Below, piece after piece: positions 24,301-34,043 of a DNA stretch of 64,000 nucleotides. Source of the DNA: Asterochloris sp. CNOR1. Its lineage: Eukaryota > Chlorophyta > Trebouxiophyceae > Trebouxiales > Trebouxiaceae. Each line of letters begins with the position of its first letter. Within the stretch, counting starts at the first letter, position 1. The position numbers and the translations under genes were made by a program. Location of the stretch: positions 558,001 through 622,000 of the forward strand of contig OZ017760.1 in the NCBI GenBank assembly GCA_963969365.1, read 5' to 3'. The notes under the pieces are model-generated. The model ran no database searches and was not told the DNA's origin. It saw only the letters and a program-made list of their open reading frames with translations.

Positions 24301-27300
24301 CTGGCAGAAGTGATGCCAACAGTCCCTCTTCCCCACATTGGCTCTTGTGCTCTGCAGGGCACCCACAAGATCCTGAAGAAGCATGACAAGATGGTGCCCC
24401 ACGCGCCCTGTCGCCAGTTCTGGATCAGCCATCTCCACAGCCAGTCCTGGGTGCAGGCGAGCCCCTGCCCTCAACCAGAACCCTGAACCCTACCCTGGAC
24501 ATGCTTTGCCTGCTGCCATTAAGTCGACAGCAGTCCCAGCCTCACGCATGCTCCTGCTGCGTCGGTTGCAGAATTTTAGCAGGGCATGGCCTGGCCTCTA
24601 GCAGGTCCTTCAGCTGCTGCCAAAAGAACAGCAGGGCAGGCCCTGCACATGGTTCCTGATCAAGACTCCTCGATGTTGAAGAGGCATGCACGGCCGCCAA
24701 GCCGTGCTGGCTGAGGCTGGGGCTGTCCTGCTTGTGGACATGCACTGCTGCTCATGTGCTAAACTATTGATCAGCTTCCAGACATGGGTTCAGCAACTGC
24801 CACCATTGCAGGGCGCCCGCAGCAGACTTACGGCTTGCCCATCCCTCCTCCACCTCAGGCGTACCTGCTGCAGGTTCCCAACATCACTATCATGGGTACC
24901 CTGCAGGTCTCACACAGCGGGCTTTGCACTTTGTGCAGAGCCCCTGCGGCATTCTGCTGACCCCTGCTGACACCACCTGTGACCAGCTGTGTATCCCAAT
25001 CACTGTGCAGGGCTCCTACAGTGACCTGCTGGTGTACCTGTCCAACGTATACAGCGAGATCCGTGGGGACCAGGCCGGGCAGAAGAATGAGGACAGCGCC
25101 CAGGGCTTTGTGCGCAGCACGACAAAGTACTGGGTCCGCACCGACGACGCAACCCAAGTCAAGCACCACATCCTGCAGCACCTGCCGGTCTTCCAATATG
25201 CCACGGTGGGTGCACATGCCTGGACCTGCTTGTCAGGCACCACAGCCATGCATGCCACCACTGCAGGGGTCAGTCAAATGAGGAGGGGTGGCAGGAGATA
25301 CCCGCCTCAGATCTCCTGAAATCATTCCGCAACCTGTTGCTGAGACTGTCACCGGCAGCCTTCATGCTGAGGATCAGTACGCAACTCTAGCGGGTGGTGC
25401 CTGCACAAGGAACGCCCAGCAGGGTGGCCCGCTCATCAGCAGCTCATCTTCTACATCCCCAGTCTTCAGCTCATTTTCCATTTCTTCGTGCTTGTCTCAT
25501 GCATGTCTCATGTTGGGCGGCTGCAGGAGGAGGGGCAGCAGGACAGCCAGCTGATCAACAGCGTCTACCTGGACAACAGCAGCATGGAGCTGTATCACGG
25601 GCGCCTGGACAAGAAGCCAAACGCCATCGCGCTGCGCATCAGGTCAGGCTGCGCCCCAGGTTCCGAGGCGTTTGACTGCACTGCTTCCTGCACTGCTCCA
25701 GCCAGGGTGACCGGTCAGCAGGCCAGTCACCTGAGGAGAGTGAAATGCAGGTAGCACTGCAACCCTTCTTAGCCACATGGGGTATGGCGTGGCGGTTGTA
25801 ATGGCACGCCTTCCTGCTTCAAGCCCCCATCATGACTCAAGACCTTAACCTGTCTGCCTGCCTGGGGCCCTTTGACGAGGGCGGCTGGCTGGACCTGCAT
25901 GTCGTGGGCGCCCCAAAGCCATGTTTGTAGTCGTTCATCCATTTCATGTAGGCAAGACCCCAGCCCTGTTTGAGTGCATGGGGGTCTGCCCCCAAGACGC
26001 CTGGCTGTGGCTGGCAGCTGAAAGGAAAGGGCAGCATTCAGACAAGGGCAAAACATTGGTGGAGCGCAGGACCCGCAGCATGTGCTGAAGGTACCCCCGC
26101 AGTGCTCTCCTTGGAATTCCCTGCAGGCTCCATGGCCGCTCCAAGCCCACAGGCTAGGCCTAACACCTGCAGAATGGATTACGCCACGTCCACACCAACA
26201 GGATGCAGAGCTGCGCTTCCTGCAGGTGGTTCAGTTGCTGCGCACCCAGCAGCAAGGTTGCATCAGCTTAGGAACTGCCGCTTGAGCTTACCTCTGCATT
26301 GAAATCCACATCTGCCATGCCCGCAGATGGTATGGCAGCCCTGAGCCCACTGGAAAGGTCTTTGTGGAGCGAAAGACCCACCGTGAGAGCTGGAAGGGGG
26401 AGGAGTCGGTGAAGGAGCGCATCACGCTGACTGAGCCCCAGGTCATCCCCTTCCTGGAGGGGCGCTTCAAGATTGAGGATGTGCTCAAGGACCAGAAGGT
26501 AAACGGTGTCGTGGGTTGATGGCAGAGGTAAACATGATGGTTGAGAAGCATCATGGCAGGATGCCAACAAGCAGGACAGGTGCCCGCTTGTGATGTCGTC
26601 CATGGCAGAAGTCCATTGGCTGTCCCTTGTGCTCTGCACATGGGGTGGGTGCTTGCATGTGAAATTGTGTTTGGGACGCCTTTTCATGGGAAGCATGCAG
26701 CTTGCTTGCGCCTTTCTTGCGGGGGTGTTTGAGCTTGAAGACCTCTTGCTTTGAAGGCAAAACTCTAGACTTGCAGTAAGAGCAATGCACCTAGCAAGGA
26801 AATGCAGACATTGACTGCTGTCTGCACTGCAACATGGTGCCTTATAGGTCCAACAGGGCCGCCTGAAGCAATCCAACTGCCAACAGCAGACATGCCCGGC
26901 CTGCAGTTCAAGACCAAGGATGAGGAGTCCAAGTTCACCCAGCTGTTCTCAGAGATCCAGACCGTGGTGGAGAGCAAGCAGCTGCGCCCCATGGTCCGCA
27001 CGCAGTACTACCGGACAGCCTTTCAGGCAAGCACTGGGCTCTTTGCAATGCTGTGTTGCCTGGTCAGGCATGACGGTGCGGGCTGACAGTTAGGGGATGG
27101 CATGGCATGCATGGACTGCCACGCACAGAAACGTGGAAGCCTGCTGGCAGAAGTGGGTACCAAGAGGAGGTCGGGGCCTGCATCTGGCAGCCTGTCTGCC
27201 TGCCAGCTGTTCTGCATCCTGTTACCTGGACGATTGGCTGCTTTGGAGCTCAGCAGCCAAAGTGCAAGGCTGCTTCAAAACTCTGATGGACAAGTGATGC

Positions 27301-28539
27301 TGTAATTTGGAGAACCCAGTGTTTCTCAACTCCCAAAGGCGATGCCCCTCGGAGGTCCCTGTTGCCATGGGTGCCAGGTGCAGTGGCTTTCTCAACATCT
27401 TGCTGTACCTACTCCCCTGCCATGCCCCTGACGCTGCTTGTGTGGCTGTCAGGTGCCCTGTGATGCTCTGCCAGCCAGTGGAGTGCAGGCCAGTGCGTCC
27501 AGTGCGTTGTTGACGCCTCTCCGACATGTACTACCCTCTGCCTGGTGCAGGTGCCCTTTGATGCCCGTGTGCGCATCAGCCTGGACACCAACCTAGCCAT
27601 GATTCTGGAGAACCCTGGGGACACCCCTCTGGCACTGGCCCACAGGTGCGTCATCAGTGCTAATGTACCCAGCTGCCAACACACGGGCTGGGGACTGAGC
27701 ATGCCATGCTGCATCAAACCCTTTCAAGCGGCCATCTTCAGGCCCCGGCCAGTGCCAATGGCATTCATCTGACCCACCTTTCGCCCCCGCTGCTTGGCCT
27801 GACCCAGCACGGGCAATCTGTGGCTTGGTCTGCTCCGTCTGTTCTGATGCGGCAGCTCAGCCCGGGTCATGCCCTGTGGTGCTTGTGGTGGTGGCGATGG
27901 AGACTTGTTGCAGCTTACTTCTTCATGCAGCCGCTTCTTCACCTCTATTGCACATTTTCTGGACCCATGCGCACCCTGTCCCAGCACGCTTTTCCCATAC
28001 GCGCCTCTGAGTACACCTCTGCAGCTCAAGCTTAATCTCCATTGACAGCCTTTGCTGCCTGTGCACATCATCCCAGGACCAAACTGCCACTGTGCCCCGC
28101 TCTGCTACCATTCCCCTCCTTCAGATTGTCACTGAGTTGACCCCTCGCTGCGTGTACAGGTGGTACCGGAGCCCCACTGCCCCTGTGCCCCGCTCCGAGA
28201 TCACGCGCTTCCCCCACGCCGTGTTGGAGGTGAAGCTGTCCCTGCCTGAAGGAGAGAATGCCCCTGACTGGGTAGCCGAACTCATTGAGTCTGGCTTCCT
28301 TACAGAGGTGAGAAATTGGTACTCAGTTTGCACCATTCTGTGCACGTGGCGTGAGCAGCTGGGTAGCTTCTCATTTCCTGATTTACATTGGGTGTAAACC
28401 CAAGAGTTTTGAGACCGCATGACGTCCATTAGGCATAGGGCAATAGCTGCCAGACTTCATCAGGTGGGAGGCTTGTGGTCGCAGTTGTATCTTTGTGGCT
28501 GCTGCGCTGTGGCTCTGCCTTCATCTGCTGGGGGCTTCG

Positions 28540-28579
<40 letters not shown>

Positions 28580-31500
28580 CAGCTATGACTGCTGAAACTC
28601 AGCACGTGCAGGAGAGTATCTAGTTATTCCCCACTCCAACACTGGACTGGATCCACCAACAGGCCAGATCAGTGATATGCCAGCACACCTGTGACACCCC
28701 TGTAGTTGGCTATAGCCTCTGTGCTTGTGCCTGCTCAATTAAGCAAGATCACCCACATTGCCACAAATGGGATCGGCTGCTCACCTTAAAAAACCCTTGC
28801 AGTCACCCAGAGCTTCTGCGCTGGTGCCTGCAGGCCCACGAGCTCATCCCTAGTGCCTGCCTGTAAGACCAACATCTCAACTGCAGGCCCCTGCGCTCAG
28901 CGAGAGCCCTGTGCTTGTGCCTGCAGGTGCACAAGTTCAGCAAGTTCATCCATGGGACAGCCACTTTGCTGCCCGACATGGTGCAAGCTGTGCCTTACTG
29001 GGTGGACGACGAGAGCGTGAGGCCCAGCATGCTTCAAAGCGCTGCGCGTGATGCACACCCTATTCCTGGGGCTGCACCGTGAGTCCCTTGGGATTGTGTG
29101 GGGTCCCTCGCATGGCCGTGCCCTGGCTTGCTGCATAGCCCAGCGCTTTATATGCGCACCCCATCCAAGCGGCTGCACTGTGCGTGTTGTGCCCTGCACT
29201 TCTGATGGTTTCCACTCCCAACATGGGTCAACACATGAGTGCACTGAAGGATTTGGCAGATGCGCCCATGCATGCAGAGCGCTGCAGGGGATGTGCACCC
29301 ATTCCAGGGGGTTTGACCGTGAGTAATCTGTGCATAATCAGACGATGGTGGTGTGCAGGCACAGAGATGATGGGCACTGCTGCTTCATTGTGGGTCTGCA
29401 TCGAGTACGCTTTAATTATCAGCCGAGGTGCTGCAAATATGTCAGCTCATGGTGGCTTAATCAGAAGCCCGTGACCATGTTGGGACTGTGCCGTCCACAT
29501 CTTGGTGGTGCACGCGCAGCTGGGCCTCGCATCAGCATGGCCTGCTTGCCATGCAGCATTGGTGAAGCATGTGGTCTCAAGCAGAGCTGTGCTGTGGGGC
29601 CTCCTCAAAAGTGCCTGCCCCACTGTTTGCACCAATGGCCTGCACTGCACAGTCCACCACAAGCTTACTGGCCATGCAGTGCGGGCCAGTGCACGTCACG
29701 CCAGAGCTCCTGCGGGAACGTCTACTGTGCCCCCTCTGGAGCGATCCGCACCTCAATGTCACACGCCTGGTCTACACTGCCAGTCGTCCACCAGCTTGCT
29801 TTGCAGGCAGGACGTCACAGTGTGCATGTGGTGCTGTCCAGGCAGAGCCCAGGTGGAGAGCTCTGCTCTGGGCCTGTCCTGACACCTCATTGCCATTAGT
29901 CAGCAGAGTCAGCAAAGATGTCCCCTGCTGCCCTGCAGGCAACCCCTGAATGGTGGCACACCCCAACACCCGCAGCTGCAAGACAAGGTCAGAAGGAGAG
30001 TGGACCCAGAGGACGAGCTGACTCATCCCCTGCTGGGAGATGCCCCCACGCTGCAGCTGCTGCCGCCTCGAGACCAGGTCACAGGTGGGCACTGCCCCGA
30101 CATGGTTGCAGTCTGTGGCCATGTGGAGCAGATCGTTGCAGGCACCATCAATGCATGCATACACACTGACACCCGTCCCTTGCTGCATCCTGTGCACACC
30201 TGGCGCTGGCATCCATAAGCAGAGGTTGCTACGATATCTGTGGAGTACCAGGCTCCTGCTTCCAGAAGCCGCAGGTGTTTGCTGGTGGACAGGCCCCTTG
30301 CATTCCTCGCCTGTTGCGGGTGCCGCCGTCTCAGGTGGCTCCAGCAGTGCCAGAATGCTGAGGCCATGGCTTTCACGTGTGCAGAGCAATTCAGCTTGTG
30401 GCGCCCTGTCAGCAGAGTGCCGGTACCATGCTCTTACATGCAGCTGTTCCTGCTGCAGGCATTGGCGGACGCAAGGCAGAGCGTAAGAAGGGACCCCTGG
30501 ACTGGTGGTTTGAGAGGCGCCCAAAGCGCAAGGATGACCGCCCCATGGCCAGGTGGGTCTGCATGAGCTGGCAGGCAGGGGTTGGGTGGCCGTGACCAGC
30601 TTCACAAGCCCTTGAGGCAGACAAAGCTGCCCTCAGTCTGCGGCTGTGCTGTTATTGTGCTGGCGTCCTGCTGTGGCGCTGGCCTCAGACCTGGTGCTGA
30701 CGGCTGCGGCACTGAGCCGAGCCCTGACCTCTTCCCCCTGCAGGACGACGCCCATGCGCATCGAGCCCAAGACATTCTTTGCCAACGAGCGCACCTTCCT
30801 GACCTGGCTGCACATGGCAGTCACAGTGGGCACCATCGCAGCTGCGCTGCTGGGCTTCAGTGGGACCGCTGGCCGTACTGAAAAGCACCCAAAGCGATCT
30901 GCAGTGAGTGTTGCTGCAAGCTTGCAGATTGCTGGCCTGCCATCGACATCAAGGGGGCGGTGTGGGCCCTGTGAAAAGGAGGAAGCAGCACCCTGGCCCT
31001 CAGCAGGTCAGGTGTTAAGCATCGGCAAAGCTGGTGGCCACAGGTTGGGTTACCCTACCTGACTTGGTGCATCCTGCTGCTCTGCAGCTATTCTGCAGCG
31101 CTGTGCAGGGTCATGCGCGGCAGCAAGGGAGAGCAGGCCTGTGTGTCAGCAGGTTGATGACTTCAAAGTAGGCCTGGTCATGGCCTGATCCAGCCTAAGG
31201 CTGTTTGGAGCCAGCCCCCCGCAGGACCTGCTGGTGTTTGCCAAGAAGCAAGGCCTGCTCCTGTGGATGCATGCCTCTTGAGTATGCAGTCTTGCGGTGT
31301 GGCAGCAGCCTGAGCCAGCCAATCCCATGTTCAATGCTGCTAAGAGGCCACCAGGCGTGGCTAAGGATGGCAGGGTACCGCCAGCTGCTGGGGCAGAGGG
31401 CACCAGGGATGGCTGAAGCATTACAATGTGGACGGCCTACAACAGTTGATGTGCATTGCAGCTGCTTTTTATGGAGAGGTGCACCAGGATGCAGCCCCCA

Positions 31501-32553
31501 GCAAGCCTGCTGCTTGTGCAATGCAACAAGGGCGGTCTACACAGCTCAGTGCACATTGCTGCTGTTTGCTGAGGATTTGCAGCAAAAGCTCTCTTTTCCA
31601 GGGGCCACCTGCAGGTGAAGGCCAGAGTGGACAGCCTGCACAATATGTTCTGCGCACATTGCTGCCGCTTGTGCGAGGGTGCAGCACGACCTCTGCCCTG
31701 AGAGGGTGCTGCCACAGGGGCATACATGCAGTGTGGCAAGCCTGCCCAGTCGGTGCACACTGCTGCAGCTGCCACTGCAGCTGACTGTCCCCTTCATTGT
31801 TGAGGGATGGACTGCAAAGCTGCCTCTTCCTGTAGTGCAGGCTGTAGCTCAATAGCAAGCTCCCACGGTGTATGTCCCTCCCACAGTTCCCTGGGGGGCG
31901 GCAGCACTTGTGCACATGTGCATCATAGCCAAAATTGAACTGCTAGGACGAGGCGTGCCAGCAGATAGTGTAGCAGAGAAGGGACGGGCAGAGCTGAGGC
32001 CCCAAGCCTACTGTTGCAGGGCCCAGAGCACACTGTGGAGATGATTGCGCTCATCCTGCTGCCTGTGGCCATCCTGATGTGCGCCTATGCACTGGTGGTC
32101 TTCATCTGGCGTGCCAAGGCAATCGGTCGCAAGCAGGCAAGTCTGTGCTGAGTGCCTCCCAAGTGGTTTGTGTGGGGCTGCTGAGAAGCGCAAGCTGCAG
32201 CCTGTGCACAGGTCAATCCCTGCAGCTCCATGGACCAGCTGGCAGCATGACTGCTCAGCATGGGCTGTCGACTTCTGCAAAGGCTGCTCCCATGCCATGC
32301 ACAGCACTTAGGCTGTGGCAGCAATGCCTCACAATCTGCAGTGCACCTCCAGCTCTCTCTGCAATAATCATATGGGCTTCATCAGTTTCTGCCCATCCAA
32401 GATCCTCCTGAACCACCCCACCTGCTCGTGCAGATTGGCTACATCGATGACCCAAGGGGCCCCCTTGGACTCTCCGCGGTGGTCATCACGGCGCTAACAG
32501 CCATCTTGATTTTGTCCGTTGTAGACTTTGTGGAGACCATGAAGGCACAGTGA
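21355..32553 (+). CDS. VTC4: VTC4, SPX-VTC-DUF202 polyphosphate polymerase
   Basis: Seventeen coding exons with matching phases: 21355-21365, 21829-22036, 22626-22745, 23700-23762, 24358-24456, 25011-25205, 25527-25642, 26327-26498, 26907-27026, 27551-27645, 28160-28307, 28927-29078, 29939-30084, 30459-30552, 30744-30903, 32020-32136 and 32434-32553. They encode 711 residues, close to yeast Vtc4. The order is an SPX domain (MKFG+KYLDDNARDDW, then KILKKHDK, the inositol-pyrophosphate-binding lysine patch), a tunnel-type polymerase core (ALRIR+WYG, VERKTH, RTQYYRTAFQ, AVLEVKL, HKFSKF) and DUF202 (PKTFFANERTFLTWL) with three helices. The paired Arg, the Glu of LEVK and the Lys of HKFSKF correspond, from memory, to yeast catalytic residues, so the enzyme should be active. 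It would polymerise ATP gamma-phosphate and pass it through the membrane. Three introns begin with GC (after 24456, 27026 and 32136). The start exon holds only 11 coding bases. Confidence 0.95.
21631..21840 (+). repeat. Three copies of the VTC4 exon-2 acceptor region
   Basis: The pattern CTGCTCCCTGCCTCTGCAG, followed by CAAG or a degraded form, occurs with its AG ending at 21650, 21737 and 21828. Only the last is the real acceptor. The first copy even keeps a CAAGCACCTG start like the true CAAGTATTTG. Confidence 0.75.
28541..28575 (+). repeat. (CTG)n microsatellite in a VTC4 intron
   Basis: About eleven CTG triplets with one TTG interruption lie between exons 28160-28307 and 28927-29078. The tract sits in an intron, so it is not translated in this gene model. 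Confidence 0.95.
28811..28950 (+). repeat. Duplicated acceptor region of the VTC4 exon at 28927
   Basis: GGTGCCTGCAGGCCCACGAG near 28823 resembles TTGTGCCTGCAGGTGCACAA near 28916. The copy lies 96 bp before the true 3' splice site, and a shorter piece (CTCTGTGCTTGTGCCTG) sits near 28718. Confidence 0.6.
29034..29324 (+). repeat. Three copies of a VTC4 exon end with its 5' splice site
   Basis: The end of exon 28927-29078 plus donor (GCTGCACC then GTGAGT) is repeated at 29141-29187 in degraded form. It recurs at 29275-29324, where ATGTGCACCCATTCC, GACC and GTGAGT are kept. The last copy is exactly 240 bp from the original. Confidence 0.8.
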
Positions 32554-32995
32554 GAGCATTGCGCCTCCCTGGCCTGCAGTGGTGCAAAAATCGACAGGGA
32601 AACTGTCTGGGGAGAGGTGTCCTGGGATGGACCAGCGGCAGGCAGCGCTGGCATTTCAAACTGCTCCTAAATCTTGAGTCTGTAAGCCATATATTGGCTT
32701 GAACGCCAGGCTTGCTCCCCACGCTAAGAGCACTGTTTCTTCGTGACAATCTGCCTTTGTCTCCTTTGTTTGCCCACCACCCAGGGAATTGAAAATGAGA
32801 GTCATAAGATGTTGAAAGTAATAGTATAAATCAAGGCTCACTACTCCAGATGTTAGTCATACAAACCTAATCAACTGAGTTGGCCATCTCAACGATCGGT
32901 GACCTTCACACCGTACCTATCCCGCAGTTTGCTGCGGACAGGCAGAAATTTAAGAGAGCGGCTTGTTCTGTTGGCTTGGTCCCCCTTTGCAAGGC
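32554..32995. other. VTC4 3' flank and upstream region of the small secreted-protein gene
   Basis: About 440 bp without a recognised exon. The first part is VTC4 3'UTR with a TGTAA signal. The remainder would be the promoter and 5'UTR of the next small gene, if that gene is real. Confidence 0.5.
32681..32685 (+). terminator. Probable TGTAA polyadenylation signal of VTC4
   Basis: TGTAA occurs 128 nt after the VTC4 stop codon at 32551-32553, in the expected place for a green-algal poly(A) signal. Confidence 0.45.
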
Positions 32996-33364
32996 ATGAC
33001 CGTGAGCTGCAGGTAAGCCGGCTCTGCTCCTGGCTGCCCTTTGGCTGGTTGACCTGCAAGGACTGCCTGTAAGGCCTTGCTTGAATGGCTCTCCTCATGC
33101 AGGGCGGTGACCTGGCTCCTACTTTTACTGGTGCTTAGCACCCTATGCACAGCACATGGCCAGGCAGACCCTGTGCCCAGACATACAAGGGGCAGGCGTC
33201 ACCTTAAAATCCCCCGTCTCTCCAAGCACTCACCTCAGGACGATCTGGGGAAGCCCCAGCCACAGCAAGCAGCAGAGGTTTCCAGCATTACTCAGGCTGA
33301 CCAGGAAGAAGAGGAGAAGGAGCCTGAGAGGCCAAAGCGCGAGCGAGTTTTTGGTGCCACATAG
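32996..33364 (+). CDS. Small putative secreted protein, unknown function
   Basis: Two exons fit: 32996-33012 and 33103-33364, joined by a GTAAGC...ATGCAG intron. They give 92 residues. The start MTVSCRAVTWLLLLLVLSTL followed by CTAHGQA is a good signal peptide. The mature part is short and highly charged: it has basic patches (HTRGRRHLK), a Gln/Pro region and a run of glutamates followed by PKRERVFGAT. No domain, cysteine framework or catalytic motif is seen. A TGTAA at 33611-33615 could end the transcript. The signal peptide only appears with the inferred short first exon, so the model depends on that splice. No relative is recognised. Confidence 0.45.
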
Positions 33365-34043
33365 GGGCATGTACAACACTGTTGGTTCCCCCAAACGTTT
33401 CCTTTTTTGTGCAAGACGTGAAAGGCAGCTCTCTCTATACTGGGAAGCAGTGCCTTGCTATCCTCATATTAGCTAGGCCCCTATAGTGGTTTATTGCCAC
33501 TCTTTGCCCCTCAGTCGCCCGTATTGAGTTCATTCAACGTAATCAAGGACCCCCAGGCTGCCATATTGTGGCGAGCAATCCCCCCGATTATCTGAGATAT
33601 GCCAACACTGTGTAAAGCCTATGTTGCATGAGGGTGGTGGGTGAACTTGCTGGTGGGCACTGGTTGGGCCACATTCTGTCAAATGAAAAGCACTGCTACA
33701 CTATTTATGAATATGCCAGGAGGAGTTCATGCGTCGACTTCATGACAGTCAGCACATGCAGGTGGTGTCGTCAATTTGGCGTGCTGGCAGCGATGTGGAG
33801 CAGACAGTCAGAGTGGTGAGGCTCCAGCGTCAGACCACAGCTCATGCCATGCAGTTGTTCCCTCCCCAGCTGCCCACATCAGCTGCACTAGAGAAGCAGT
33901 GTCGTCAGTGCATGCTGTCAAATCTATGTGGAGCACTGGAGGACCATTGTGGACTCTGTCAGGCAAAAGGCACAATGTCAAAAGGGGTGGTGCGCTGTCA
34001 GAATGGGCCCGCTCAGCAGTCCCGCACTACTGCTGCCCCGCAC
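33365..34043. other. Convergent 3' flanks of the small gene and exportin-1
   Basis: About 680 bp with several short open frames in both directions but no family motif or credible splice pattern. It holds the 3'UTR of the minus-strand exportin gene and of the small plus-strand gene (TGTAA at 33611). Confidence 0.5.

Noticed and set aside
24858-24895. Candidate VTC4 exon coding AYLLQVPNITIM
   Set aside because: The SPX sequence SQSWVQ-GSYSDLL is continuous when the exons at 24358 and 25011 are joined directly.
28541-28575. CTG repeat as a coding poly-Leu or poly-Gln tract
   Set aside because: It lies within an intron of VTC4 on the coding strand, and no gene is supported on the other strand.
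29772-30605. 277-codon open frame on the minus strand
   Set aside because: It is antisense to VTC4 exons with strong family motifs and has no recognisable domain of its own. Long antisense frames are expected in GC-rich coding DNA.
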